Shown here piece by piece: positions 44,001 through 59,000 of a stretch of DNA of 64,000 bases. Every line of letters begins with the position of its first letter. The first letter of the stretch is position 1. The notes below the pieces were generated by a model, which ran no database searches, was not told where the DNA came from, and worked only from the letters and a program-made list of their open reading frames with translations. The DNA lies in the NCBI GenBank assembly GCA_036874045.1, contig CM072339.1, forward strand, positions 18,483,501 through 18,547,500. The letters are read 5' to 3'. The position numbers and the translations under genes are program-made. Origin of the DNA: Cymodocea nodosa (lineage: Eukaryota > Streptophyta > Magnoliopsida > Alismatales > Cymodoceaceae).

Positions 44001-44642
44001 GGATTTATTTGTGTATTTAAAAAGTAACAGAAAGAAATAAAAAAATCTGAAAAGTTATAAAAAGTGATGTAAAAGAAAATTACAATAAGTTAACAAAAAT
44101 ATAAATATTTATATACTATAAAAAGTAATAGAAAATAATAAAACATAAATTTAATAAAATACAACCATTTAATGCTTTTAGCAAGTTTACACGTAAAATA
44201 TAATTTTTATAATAAGAGACGTTGAAATATGATTTTTATGATTTATGATGATAAAATATGATTTTTATGACTTATAATGGTAAAATATGATTTTTATGAT
44301 TTATGATGATAAAATATTATTTTTTTAAAAAAAATACAAAAATACATTTTTTATAATAAAATATGATTTTTATAATTTATGATGATAACATATTATTCAT
44401 AAATAAATTAAAAGAAAATTTTTAATCAATATATAATAGAGATGAATCGCTAATTTTTAATTCTTTCACATTCTTCAAGATCGAAAAAAAGATATAAATA
44501 AATTTTTTTTTTTTAAATGTTGAAACTAAAAGTTTATTAAAAAATTTTCTACTTTTCGTCGTATACAAATACTCTACGTATTATCTTTATCACCTTTCTT
44601 TTTATCTCTTTCTATAATTTTCTATTACATACAAATATTCTT
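44001..44642. mobile_element. MITE of the Harbinger-like family, copy D2, with internal minisatellite
   Basis: The element is flanked by TAA at 43998-44000 and 44643-44645. The ends pair as imperfect inverted repeats (left GGATTTATTTGTGTATTTA, right reverse complement AAGAATATTTGTATGTAAT). The interior (about 44190-44400) has several copies of ATAAAATATGATTTTTATGA with a TTTATGATG spacer. It corresponds to D1 from end to end with many small differences. Confidence 0.75.
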
Positions 44643-44645
44643 TAA

Positions 44646-46900
44646 AGTACATTCCCTATCCTTTATCTTGACAATAATAGAAAAAAAAAGATGATTAAAA
44701 AAAACCTGATGATTGATTTTCAATAGATAATAACGAAATGCATACATTTATATCTGAACCTTATTTTATTTTATTCACTTTTATTTTAAAAATAAAGTTC
44801 ATAATTTATTTTTAATTAGTTGTATTTGAAATTCATACTATCGTTAGCTATAAATTTCTATTTTAATATTTGCATTTCAAATGTACTTTACTTCGGAACT
44901 TTCTCGAATATATAAATAAATTTTTTCTCTTGATTTTCTGTGCTCTTCAATTTTTAACTTTTTTTTAATACACCTGTGACAACAAGCACAATTCTTCTAC
45001 CGACGTCGATATCATGCAGGGGTTATAAAGACAGCAAATGTATTATACTCCCACGTCGTGTGGTGTTAGATCTAAGGATGACGTAGGTGAAATACGAGGA
45101 CAAAAGGATGTAAGGTGAGGGAGCAGAAGTTTGACTTTCAAATAGAAGGTTGTTAGATTTTGAGATTATTTATATCTGAAAGTCTCGGAAATAAATTTTA
45201 AATTTTTTAATTTTATATAAAAACCACAGAAATCAGGAATTCTTTCTTTACTTTCTTTTTCTAACTGTGCAAACACCACTTTAAAGTAAATCTGATTCTC
45301 ACAAGTCAGGTAAATTTGAATTTTAATATCTAAATCTAACATGCTATACTTAAATTTAAATTTACATTTACAATTAAATTTTTTGTCTCGGTATAAAAAA
45401 AATTTAACGAGTTTGCATGTATATGAGAGAAGTCTATCAAATGAGGTTCATTTTGTTTTCTTGACGAGGCTTTGGCGGAGCACTTCTTGGTGGTATTTAT
45501 TTTATTTGCTTTGAACCATAAATAAATTGAAGACTTTGCTAAAAAAATTAGATTTATTTTGACACCTCTACTTTTTCTAAAGCTCTCTCACTGGTGAATG
45601 CAAATTTTAGGTAATTTTTTTTTTTTTAAGAGTAATCGTTTAATTCTCACCAATAGTGCAATTGCATGTGGAAATGTTTTCGAATAATAAATTTTATTGA
45701 ATAAATTACTTTTTAAATAATATATATGACGAAGTTTGAAAGTAAATAGCAATAAAAAGTAAGCAATTTTCTGTGTAAACTTCTTGATTTTATTTCTTCT
45801 TTCCAGATTTGATGATTTAATCTTCTTTTGTTCATTGCTTAAGATAACTTATATATTTTAAAAATCACAATAAATTTTATTATCATTAAAATTCAATTAA
45901 TCAAGTACCTAACACATTATTCGTAATAGCATTTAACAAATTACTCATTCACTACAGCAAACATCCAAAACACCATAAAGGGTGCAATTTGGAAAAGGGC
46001 CAAATTCTACCACGTTCCACTTCAAATTCTATTTTATTTCATGTACTCAACGAAGGACTGCATGTGATGTTTAATTAGAAATAATCTTAAATATCAAACC
46101 ATTGGGGAGAGGAGAAAGAGAGGGTGGTGAGAACTACTAATTAAGGTACTCATTAACGATAACATTATAATTTGAAATCATACTTTTTAGCATCCAATAT
46201 TTTTTGTCCGGAAAGTATTATTTCTTCTAATAGCAATTTCACTTCTAAAAGAAAAATAATGTAAGGATCAAATTTAAGATCAGATTTGTTACAAGAGATA
46301 TTTGCGTTACACAAATGTTTTTTTAAAAATCATCTCTGCTACTACTAGTAATTTTGCATACAATATTACCAAGATCAACTGCTTTATTATGTAAATATTT
46401 AAGTACATCATTAGAATCCGAAAACCTTTCTTTCCATGATTTAGTTATGAAACATGACTTCGGAATCTTAAGAACACTAATTTCTGACATCTATCATTTA
46501 AATTTTTTATTTTCTTTTTTAATCAACATGCTTTTTCTCTTGGAACAACACGTACCAGTCTATTTTTCAAACAAACCATAAAATGCATCACCTAACTCTG
46601 GAAAAATCGTAATAATTAGATTTATACTGAATTAAAGTTTTTATCTCAAGTTAAAGTATTTTTAAAATAACATATAAATAGTATATTTTATTGCGACCTT
46701 TGGAAAAATTAGTATATTTAGCCAAGGATTTAGATAACTAAAGCCTATGGTTTAAAATTATCTTTATCATACCTTTTCCACCGGAAAAGTTACAGCGACA
46801 CCAGCAATCGTTTTCCCAAGAGAGAAAATACAGATACGTTTTCGATATCATCAAAACGTCAAGGTTTTCCGGATAAATATCACAAGCTTTGTGCCTCCCT
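44646..46900. other. AT-rich upstream spacer of the KAKU4-like gene
   Basis: No supported gene or RNA. A plus-strand open frame at 46354-46581 has random-looking hydrophobic composition. Core promoter elements could not be pinned down, though the sequence turns CT-rich from about 46950, consistent with a 5' UTR. Confidence 0.4.
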
Positions 46901-47023
46901 CCTATTTTTAATTCCGAACTCCACGCTCCCCAAAAAATCAGAACCTTCCCTCTTATTTTTCTCTCTCTACCGTGATTTGAGAACAGAGACGCTCACTCTC
47001 CTCCCCCCTTCTCCCTGCTTCCC

Positions 47024-50000
47024 ATGCTCTCGCAATTTGCGAATCGCCGTGGCGACGCCCGCGGTGCCGGAGGAAAATTAGTCCGGCCCCGGCGACGGGA
47101 GGCGGCTTTAGCTGCTTCGCCATACTACCGGCAGAAGGAGGCGTCTCCGGTTCAAGCGTCACCGCAAACAGAGGCGAAGGGGTGGTTCTCGGGGATCGGA
47201 AAGTTCTTTACCTCCGTGTTTGGCTCCGAGAGCGGAAGCGATTCTTCTTGCTCTTGCACGTCGGAGTCGGAATCGGAATTGGAGGATTCCGGTGAGTTAC
47301 CTTATTTTATCCTTCTCGTTCGTCGGTTATCTCTAGTTCTTGTTGTTATTCCTGGCCTTTGTGTGTGTTTTTTTTTTTGGTATGAGGCGTTGGCATTCTC
47401 GGGGGGTTTGTGGCGTGCTGTGGTGTATTGCATGTCGTTAAATCCTTCCCTTTCTTCGTGTGGAGAATGAAGCAAGCATTCTGTTTTTCTCGTACTTGTT
47501 ATGGCGGGGGACTAATTCCTTCCACTGTCTGGGTTCCCAGGCGGAAATTCATGCTCAGGCGTTTGGGCATCTAAACTTCATTTTGTTTATACTATATTTT
47601 TAAAATATTGATTTCATGTATTTATTTATTTTATATTAATGGTTTTTTTTATCTTTTCAGCCATTTGTCACTTCAATCTTTATATATACGTGTTTTTTTT
47701 TATAGTTTTTGCTATTGCTAATGTTTTTTATTACTTCTAATTGACTTACTCTAGTACTCATATTGTTATTGTCACAATTATATATTATTTTTATCTTAAC
47801 TGAGTGACATACTGACTTCATACATTCGGAAAAAATTAAATTTATTTTTAACTTCTTACTTTCAAAAAAATTAATTCCATTTTTAACGAATATGACTCTT
47901 ACTGATGCATGTGGTACTATTTTATGAATTTAAATGAATATGATAACTTCTTCATTGCATTGATATTATTTTATGGATTTCTAATACAATTTCAAAGTAA
48001 AATCTATTATTTTTTGATAACTTATTCATTGCAGTTGTCTGTTCATTGTGAATTTATTGCTATTATAAGTTAAATCTAAAAGTCAAAAAAAGTTGGTTGA
48101 CGCATTGTTGATCAGCTGGGTAGTAATCTTTCTTTTTTTTTGAAAATAGAAAATGGGAAATTGTCCAGTTTGAAAATCTTTTTTTTTTTAAATCTGTCTT
48201 AATTAAAAATAAATAAGTAAATGTAAATATATTTAGATGTATACAACCACCACAATGTCAAAGTAGTTAAATACAACAATTTATAATTCAATCAATGGCA
48301 ATATACTTTTCAAGAAGCATATCATGAAGGATTGAAGGTAAAAGTGTTCCTGTAGTTGTCTACAGAAAGTTTCATGGAGGCATTTTTTTAATTTTTAGTT
48401 TTTTATATAATCATGTAGTTAGTTTTTAGACTTTCATTCCAACCTTAGTTATATCAGTTATTAATTTTTCATCTAAGATTCAATGGTTGAAATTTAGATC
48501 AGAGGCTGATGGTTTTTTTAAGTTGAAATTTTACCTTGTATTAGTATATATCTAATAACAAAATTTACACGGTTATTTTTCCTTCCTTGTACCTATTTTT
48601 TTAAAAAATGCAGCTTGTAACATTGATAAAAATTGTTCATAGTCAAAAGTGTTTAAATGACTTTTTTCTCTTTTCTGAAACATTGATAAAAGTTTCTAAT
48701 TAATCAATTGACGATGTATCAAGAGATTCCACTTTTGGATTGAGAAATATGGCTTTTTGCATACTTTTGGATCTGGTCAATTCAGTCCCTCTGGTCAACT
48801 CATTATTCCATCTGGTGGTGGATTCAACTTGGCCAAGTGCCATGTTGCAGTAAGAAAATTGTCTTTCTGCATGGCACATATAGTTTCTTTGCTGATAAAC
48901 TAAAGTTGGTACTTGTGCTATAATCTGCTGCTCATTTTGCAGATGAATGTGAGTATAATGATGGCCTTCATATAGATGCCAATATGGCAGAGGAGGTGAG
49001 TTGGTGACAAATCTTTCGAAACTACTAAAAATCTTTTACTTGGTATGATATCTATCAATTAGTGGTGCAAAATATTTCCCTACAAAAGGACCATTATTCT
49101 TAGTTTCATTTCTTTCAATGTATGAATGCTGTACAGCCATTCATTTTATTAATAGACCTGTGATTTGGGGATTGACATATTTGTATGTTTTATCAGACTG
49201 AAATAAAATTGATTGAGAGCCGGGGGACAGACCTTCAGCTTCAAGCTCCAACCAGCAAAACTAAACTTCTGATTGCAAAGTTACTCCAGCAAGAGACATA
49301 TTCAAGGTTACCAACATTGCTTCAAAAAGTTGGCTATGCTTTCCTTAGAAGTCCATTCCTGTCTATTTTTCTACCATGAAGTGAGTTTTCTTTTTCTAGA
49401 TGGAATAACTTGGGTGCATTCCCTGAATTAGTAAAACAATATTTTACTATTAAATAAAGGGGTCCTAGATATTTTTCATGATGCCCATATATGTTTTTGT
49501 TGAAGTAAAAGAAAATAGGTGGAAGTAGACTTGATTTCCTAAGCAAATATAAGACCTTTATATAAAAAGATTATATAAGAAAGATAGACATGACTTAATC
49601 AATGTGGGACTAAACTCACAATGCATAAATAACCCTAATACATTATTTTTTCTAACACTCCTCCTCAAGCTAGAGCATCTAGCTTGTAATAGACTCATAC
49701 ATAAATTAATTATAACAATTTAAAGAAAGAGATATATAATAAATAAATACTAACTAAAAGTAGCAGTAACATTGTGCAAGCAAGAAAAGTGGTCAAATTT
49801 TAGTTGATCATACTTTAATAGGTGTAAACATTAATTTGTTTTTGACATCATTAGACTTAGTCAACACTCAAACACCAACATATATTAAGAAGTTGATTCA
49901 TTGTTGACATCATTACCCATTCAACATACAAATGCCAATATACACTAAGAAGCTTACACACTTGCTCCTATAAATACTAATACAATTATTATCAACCATC

Positions 50001-53000
50001 CAATAAAAACTAGCAGGACAACATTGTCTAACATCAAGATTGATCTTGTATATGACAAACAACTTGGACAGAACATCGCTATTACTTCAAGACCTACATG
50101 AGAAAATTATAACTAATTTAGTTGAAGATTGATAATAAGTACCAAAAATTCTTTTTCTGTTTTGTTTTCCTCTCCTTTTTGTACTTGAGAAACATAGATT
50201 GGTGTGATTATGGGAGGGATTGTAGATGGTTGATAGTAGAGTAGAGGTTGACAATTGGAGAGAAGCCAAAGAACTTGGAAAATTGGTAGATTGGGTTCCT
50301 CGACAAGAGAAAAATATGAGGGGGGCATCAGTCTTTTGGTGCGTGTTGGGGATATTGTCTTCGTTGGGAACTGTGGAGATGATGGTGTTCATTAGGGCAA
50401 GGTGTTGAAGGGGATGAGGTTGCTTGATAGTAGTAGGGAACTTGAGAAAGGAGTTGATTGCAGGGAGAGGGAGAGGGCTGTCTAACAATTGGACAAGGGT
50501 CCTGGTGACAAACAAATCAGTGATGGCGGTGGTGAAGGCTTGGATGGGTCTCTATGGTGATGGTGGTTGGGAGGAGGGTGTGGTTAGGGTTTCTCTCTAA
50601 CCTACCTGGGTTTTCATATCATTTGGATTCTCAAAAGCTAAGTTTTGATATCATGTTAAAACAAATAAAATAGGTAAAACTAGAATTGATTTCACAAGCA
50701 AATATAAGACCTCATTATATAAAGGTTAAATAAGAGAGATAAACATGACTTTAGCGTGAGACTAAACCTACATTATACAAATAACCTTAATACATTATTT
50801 TCTCTAACAGTTTCCTTGTCATTACTTTTGTATAAAAGAAACTTTGACTCCTCTACCTTTTTTACTCATCCATTTCTCCCCTCTTGCCATTTTTTTTTGT
50901 CTAATTTTGGACACATTGGTCCAGATTTGACTTGTTCCTTCCCTTTTTTGTATCTTTCCTTCTAAATTTCTAGTATTTATTCTTCACCACCTTAATCAAA
51001 GTTGGCATCTTACAACAACATGCTTGTGGAATAACTTTAGAAATTTTTGTAGTGTTCATTTAGTGATGACATATACATATCATTGAGTGGATCCATGTGG
51101 ATTATCTAGAGCATTTTTTGGAAAAAAGAACTTTTTCTTTGAAAAACGTTAGAACCATTTAAGTTTATAAAAATAATATGAGTAATTAAAAAATGACACA
51201 CCATATACTTTAACAAAGGTAGTAAATTAAAAATCCCTAATATCTGCATATTTTGATAGTTGGACATAAGCTGCCAACTGAGTGCTTGTTTGTTGTCTTA
51301 GTGCATAGAAGCTATCTCATCAAAATTGAACTTCATTTGAAACTTGCGAGTTGCAACCTAGAAGCCACTAGAAATAGGCTTACTAAATTGTCATCATAAA
51401 ATAATATGTTAGCACACTCCATTGAATTCGTGAGCAACCTCTAGATTGGGCATTCCTTTTTTGGACCAGTTTCCCAACTTCCTGTATTGCTGTTGGTTAT
51501 TTCTGTCCTAGATAAAATTTGATCCCAGTTAAGAGTATGTACCAAATGATCACTTGATCGTTCATTACTAGTGAGTTGTGACAGGATGCTCTTCTCTAAG
51601 TTCTCTTGATATCACCTGATCAAGAAGTCAAGAACATGATGTTAATTTTTAGATAGTTGAGATAAAAGTTTGTAATTGGACATTGGTTTTTAGAAGAATA
51701 CTTGTGTGCATTGCTAATGATTCCACATAACTAGTTTATTTCTTTGTTGTTGTCTTTTGTTTTTTTGAGCAGAAAGACATTTAGTTTTCAAGATTGATGT
51801 GCTACCACTAATAGATAGATGATTTTTAGTTGGAAATTTACACCAAAATAGAAAGAAATCAGTCTATGGTTGACATTTATCAAATCAACCAATTGCTGAA
51901 TATTTCGAAATTAGTTGTGACAGAATCCTATTCTCCGAGTTCTCTTGGTATCACCTGGTCAAGAATGATGTTAATTTTTAGATAGTCGGGATAAAAGATT
52001 GCAATTGGAGTCACTGGACATTGGATTTCCAAAGAAAAACCTCTAAGACAACCTGTATTGATGGGCAGTTGGTTGTATGATATTCTTAGAAGTTTTTAGA
52101 AGAATACCTGTATGCATCGGTTATGATTCCATGTATCCAATTTTTTTCCCTCTTGTTGTCTTTTTGCCTTAGTAGAAAGACATTAAGTTTATAAGATTGA
52201 TGCTCTGCTACTAATAAATAGGTGATTTTTTAATTGAAATCTTAAAACGATTGGAAAAAAATCAATATATGGTTGACATTTATCTAATCAACCAATTGCT
52301 GAATATTTCAAAATGAATCTTTTACCGTGTTGGGTTTCTATCTGATAAAAATCATCTGACTATCCAAAATCAACCACTTATTCAGCAAATTATATTTTGC
52401 ATGGAAAAGCCATAAAAACAAACAATGGCCTTCTAGAAGGATTTATGTATGATTACTCTCTGCTGCCTATGTACTAAAAAGATTGTCATTCCTTGGTGCA
52501 CCTACACATAGCGTGTTTAACAACCCCTCTACCTTTTAATTTTCTTTGTTGTTAACTTGGCAAAGATATCTTGCCTGATTTTTCATTTAATTAGGGATTT
52601 GGGATGTGCTTAGAAGGTGGAAATTATGAAATATAACAAAACTTCAATGGAGTTGACAAAATAACGGTAATGTAGCGTGACATGATTATATTTTCTTATT
52701 GATACATTGAATTTTGTGAAGAAAGAGAATCAGTAGCACAACACTTTGTGAAGAAATGTCTTTTTTTTTTTCAAAGTTTGTGATTTTTAAGATTACTTAT
52801 TGTTTCTCTCTATGCTGTAGGGTTGAATCTAAGAAGTTCATAGAGATAATTCAATCTCGAGTTGTGGAATCTCCTACCATGAAAAATGGCAAGAATGGAA
52901 TAGGTGCAGATTTTCCTACTGGAACCACTTATGGTGTTACATCTTCACCAAGACTATTGGGCTCATCATTACGATATAATCTACTTGGGAAAAGTTCAGA

Positions 53001-56000
53001 TTCACCAAGCTATTTTAGTACATTTCTTTCCAGTCCTCTTGTGGATCAAGTATGTACACCTGATTCCACTAGTGCTGCCATCTTGGAGGCAAAAAAGTTG
53101 GTAGAGGAAAAACAACTCACGTCAAGCCCAAAATTGGGTTTGAGTTGTGGTCCTTGCACACTGAACACTGATCCCTTTCACCATGTAATCTTCTTTCTTT
53201 CAAGCTTCCGATTTTTTTATTTGCAAACAATAATATATGTTCTTATATTAGTCTATATTTGTATAACAGGAACTTGAGATTGATAAAAAGTCTCCTGTAG
53301 ATATTGCTAAATCATATATGCAAGCTTTACCTCCATGGCAGATGCCATTTTCAGGCAATGCTGGGTTTAGAACCCCTTCTTCAGTGGTAAGCCATAAGAT
53401 AAAGATGTAACAAAAATAGTGCATGAGTTAGATAACTAGTGACGTCAATGGAGAGAGACTTAGTTAATAGTTACTACTTCCTCCCAACTCTTCGCATGTC
53501 AAGGGCCAGTATGCAAATAAAATGAGAGTAAAAATAGGGATGAAATACACATTTAACAAGGAAAATGCTAGAGCTGGTGGCTTCATGATGTGGGATGTGG
53601 TGTTAAATAATAGATCCTCACAATCACCATATGCCATGGGCCAAAATCAAGGGAAATGAAGAGAGGAAGTTAAAGGCACAATATTCATGGTTAGAGGGGT
53701 TAGAACTTAGTAGAAAAATGTCACAAAACAAGAGAGTAGAGTGTTCTCTTAGTAGAGGGTTTATGGCCAATGTAGGACTATCATCTTAGGCTATTTCTAC
53801 CATGTCATGGAGAGCTTTAAGGCTTAGGAGAGAATGGAGACATTTAACCTTGGTGGGGAGGGGGGGGGGGGGGGGGGTTGCAAGGGTTCATTGTGGAAGG
53901 AATTTTGATCCCCAACCTAAAAGGAAGAAAAAAGAGAAAAATGGGAACCTACCTTAGGGAATTTTTCTCCCTCTTAACTTTTGGATGTTTGACAATCATT
54001 CCAAACTCTTGGGCACTTCCATGAAGCACTTTTTGATAATGGAAGCTCCTTCTCCTTGGAGATTGGGTGATGGTGGAAAGTGTTGAGAAAAGAATTGATT
54101 AGTATGGAAGGTGATTAATTTCCTTAAGCTAAAGTTGAAATCTGTCTAACTACAAGTTTCCTTCTTTTTTGAATAGTATCTATCTTTGAACTTTCTTACA
54201 GTAAATCCTCATAGAAATCCAGTAGCAAAAAGTTGAAGAATAGAGAAATAGAAAACATACTTTATAGTAGAAGGAGGTAGAAGAAATGGATGCAATCAAA
54301 CATAAACAAAATCAAGATTTACGTGAATCAACACTAAGGTCTACGTTGACGGGTGTTAGTAGTTTTTTATTATTTTTAATCTCATGTAATGGAACAATTA
54401 TGGTGCACATTATAATGCAAAGTTTCAACCTTATTTATAGAATAGAGTTACAATTACACAGAGAATACAAAAAGTCTGGTTAAACTCACCGAACAAAATC
54501 TATTCAATTGAATTTAGCTGAATTATAATGATAGTTATAATGATATTGAACTCATTGATGTAATCAAGAATTGAATTATCTTCTTGCATCTTGAAATTAA
54601 ATAATCTTCTCATCAAATAAATTTTATTAAAAGTAGAAGATTTAAAGAGACCTTATAAGATCTGTTATGGTTCTCTTATTAGCAATATTGATGGCAACAT
54701 TTCTTGCCAAGGTTAGCTTTATCACATCAAAGACCTACTTATCTAACAAATCTTAATCTCTTGATCCATTTCCTTAGGCTTAATCTCTAACAAGGGCTCA
54801 TGTAGATTTTTTTAATAGAGGTAATCCTCTATCTACGTCTTCCAATATTTAAAATTGCTTCCATCAAACTTCTCAATTTTAAACTTTTCTTCTTTTGCTA
54901 TTTCTGAAAATTTTTTATTACAATAGTAGTAAAATAATTTAGGAAAAATGAGAAATAGACTTGTAGATGCTTACCTAGAATCTAGCTCTGATATTAATTG
55001 TTGAAAAAAGAATTGATTAACATGAGAGGTGATTAATCTCTTTAAGTTAAAGTTGAAATCTGTCTAATTATAGATTTCCTTTCCTGAATGGTACCTATAT
55101 TCAGACTATCTTACAACAAATCCTTACAAATATCTAGTAGCAACAAATTGAAAAATAGAGAAGTAGAAAACAAATTTCTCAATCTTAAACTTTCCTTTCT
55201 ATCATTTCTAAAAAATTTCTACTACAATAGTAGTGAAATAATTGAAGAAAATATGAGAAACAAACTTATAGATGCTTAGTTAGAACCTAACTCTGATATT
55301 AGTTGTTGAGAAAAGAATTGATTAACATGAGAGGTGTTTAATCTCCTTAAACTAAAGTTGAAATCTGTTTAATTACAAATTTCCTTCTTTTTTGAATAGT
55401 ACCTATCTCCAGACTTTCTTACAACAAATCCTTTGTAGAAATCTAGTAGCAATAAATTGAAGAATAAAGAAGTAGAAAACAAACTTCTCAATCTTAAACT
55501 TTCCTTCTTCTGACATTTCTAAAAAATTTCTACTACAATAGTAATGAAATAATTTAGGAAAAGACGAGAAATAGGCTTGTAGATGCTTAGCTAGAACTTG
55601 ACTCTAATATCAGTTATTAAGAAAAGAATTGATTAACATGGGAGGTGATTAATCTCCTTAAGCTAAAGTTGAAATTTGTCTAATTACATATTTCCTTCTT
55701 TCCTAAATAGTATCTATCTCCAGACTTTCTTACAACAAATCCTTGTAGAAATCTAGTAGCAACAAGTTGAACAATAGAGAAGTAGAAAACAAATTTTATA
55801 ATAGGAGGAAGAAGAAATGAATGCAATCATGCACAAACAAAATAAGGATTTACATGGTTCAACATGAAAGCTTACGTCCACAAGTGTTAGTAATTTCTTT
55901 ATCTTTATCTCATGCAATGGAACAATTACGATGTACATTATAATACAAGGTTTCAACCCTATTTATAGAGTAGGGTTACAGTTACACAAAGAATACAAAG

Positions 56001-59000
56001 AAACTAGTTAAACTCACTAAAAAAGACTTTGAGATAAACTTGTCGAAACTTCACAAAGCCTTCAACTAAATTTGTTGGAACATCACAAGGACTTCAACTA
56101 AACCTATTGGAACATCATAGAGACTTTAGTTGAACTAGTTGAAATATCAAATACTTCTGTTAAACTATCTAATCAATATCGGATGGCTTGACCCAACCAT
56201 CTGAACCTCCATGTACCAACTTAAGTCACACATGCAACCTCATAAACTATTCGAGAACTATTAGATACTTTATCTTTCGATAAACAGTAGCTTTATTGAA
56301 TTGACTATTTTCTCTACATCTCAAACTTGAACTCAAATACTTGTTGAAGTATTTCCTCCACACCCAACAGAAAGGAGGTTTTAGTGGTAGAGATGCAAAA
56401 GGATAGGAGTGAGGGTTGAAGGAAGAGAGAGGTTGTTGGGGTGTAAGGTTGACATTAAGGCTACAAGGGAAGAATTCCCTCTCCTTAAGCAAGGGATGAT
56501 TTTATAGAGGTTTAAGGGCTTTTAGGCCTTATACTATTCAAGGGTAGAGATTGAATCATAAGTAGTTAATATGGTTATTAAGGTCTAGGAAACCTTCTCA
56601 GATCCATCCTAGCCAATAACGATTAGTGATAATTTCAAGGCAATTAAAGACTTAAATGCCTTTAATTATTTATAAAATCTAACTCACATGTCTACTTGAT
56701 ACATTTGTAAAACACTCCTATGCTACATGCCTTCCATACACATTTAGGACACATACCTAAGGTTTCCTAATCTCGAATGCTAGAATGGGGTGTCTAAACT
56801 CTATTATTGTCAAACTCACCCTTTTCTTACGAAAACTTACACTTATGTATTCTCTCCTCTCTTTCTCCCTGTCCATCACTAATAGATTCTCTGTCCTCTC
56901 TCTCTCTCCATTACTCATACATTCTCTTTCCCCTCTCCATTACTTATGTATTCTTTCTGTTTCTTTCTCTCTCTTCATCACTTACATATTTTTTCTCCTC
57001 TCTCCATCACTCATAAACCAGATACAAAGCACCACCACTAACCAGAAAATAAACTAAGAAATAAAGAAAAAAGTCAATGAACTTGTGACCATCACCTGCC
57101 ACATCCATCACCTCCCTCAACATCTCTACAACTGCCTCTCCCCTCTGTTATTTTTTGACAATGGTAGTATTTTGTATCCTTTTATCTTTTCACTATGTGA
57201 CCACTCCTTTTTACTTCATGTTGCCATGTTTGTTGGTTGATGTTTGGGTGACAAGGACATGAAAAAGGAATGAGAGAGAGAGAGTTGATGGTAGGTGGAT
57301 GTGATAGGTAGACGTTGTGGGTAATGGTGGATGAATGCTGTGGGGGAAGGGGGAGAGATAGAGAGGGGAGAGAGTTCTTGGTGGTTGGATGTGGTAGGTG
57401 GATGTTGTGGGTAATATGGGTGGATGAGGTGGTATAGATGACTAGAAGAAATAGCTTTGAGGGGAGAAAGTATGCAGTTGTGGAAGGAGATGACGGAGTT
57501 GACTAGTGGTGTATTTGTGGAAAGAAATAAGATTAGGGTCTCTTTATAATAGGAAGGGGTCTGATAATCAATTGCACGTAGAAAGGTGTTGTTGCAAAAT
57601 AAACTGGAATATTGTTGTCATTTACTGAGAGTAAACCATAAGATATAATGCCATTTAGTTTCATTTTAACTCAATGTTGGCTAAGAAAATTTCTCAGATT
57701 AAGTATACCGGAGAAATACCATAATATAATGAGGGTATCAGGGAAAAATGATAATTCAAGAAAGGTATTTAAACAAAAAATCTTACAAAAATGCAATTAT
57801 ATGTTTTTCTGGTAATTATTTTCTAAATTTGAGTAATTTTTTGTATTTTTAATGTTTCCCAATTACAGTTGCATAAATCTTCTCTAAATTTACCTCTATT
57901 ATATAAATCTAACAGAATAATTTTTGGAGTTATTATGGTTATTAGATTTGTAGCTATTCATGCTGTTGAATAGCCATATATTAAGGTTGACTTAAAAAGG
58001 TAAAATTTATAATGTAGCAATTACCTAATAGGGAGATGAATGCCATTGAGACAAATTGGTAGGCGATTCTTGTAGTTGTGAGTGGCAACTCCTCATTGGA
58101 GGGTTGGAGGTTGGTAAGGTGTTCAAGAAGGTTTATTCCTCCTTTGACAATGAATAAGACGGTGGATGTGGCAGAGAAAGGAAGAACACATCAGTGACAA
58201 TAGTGATGGGTGCCAACTCTATGAACCTTGGAAGCTCTTGGCATAGGAGAGGTGCCTCAATGCTTTGAACATTGGAATGTAGCTTGCTGGAACTGTTGGA
58301 CCTACAAGAGGTGTAGTGGGATTGAACATAGAGAACACATGTGCTATATTACTTGGGTCAAGACCAATGTCAATGATGGATGGTCATCATGGTGAAGATA
58401 GTGGGAGGTGCACATGGTTCTTACAAAATCAATCTGTTGGATGGTAATTGATTGGGTAGTTGTGTAGGTTCAAGTTGTAGGTTTGATTTTGGACAACGCT
58501 TGTTGGGAGTTGTGTAGAAGACTTGAGGAACCCAATTATGTGGAAAGGATGGTGAATGTGCTAATAGAGGTGTTGTTGGTCCCCTGAATGTAGAAACTGG
58601 AGTGGGTGGCCTTCTATAAGGCTGGGATGCTGTTGTTGGGAAGTGGACCAAGCAAGTGAATGAGTTTTTGGTAATGCTTTTAAAGACGATAGTTTATAGG
58701 ATCTTCTTAAACTTTGGGGAGAGTGGTTACTTATGAATTGGTGTTTTCTACATGGAGTTCTTAGTTGAAGATTGTAATCCATCTAGAATGGTGGGTGGTG
58801 TTTTTAGGCTTTTTCATCCAAGCTAGGAGAATAAGGGGCCACTATAGGCCATCCTTGCTTAGTTGGGAAACTTTGGTAGATTTTTGTGGGGGAAACTTGG
58901 AGTGGTGGATATGTGAGAGATACTAGTGTCGATCCAAGGGGAGAATTTTCCTAGAAACTTTAAGCTCCATATGTGGTCACTGGTACAAGATCTTGACTAT

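Noticed and set aside
58421-58782. Overlapping minus-strand open frames rich in Pro/Ser/Thr
   Set aside because: They arise from G/T-rich plus-strand repeat sequence in the 9.1-kb intron, and no domain could be read.
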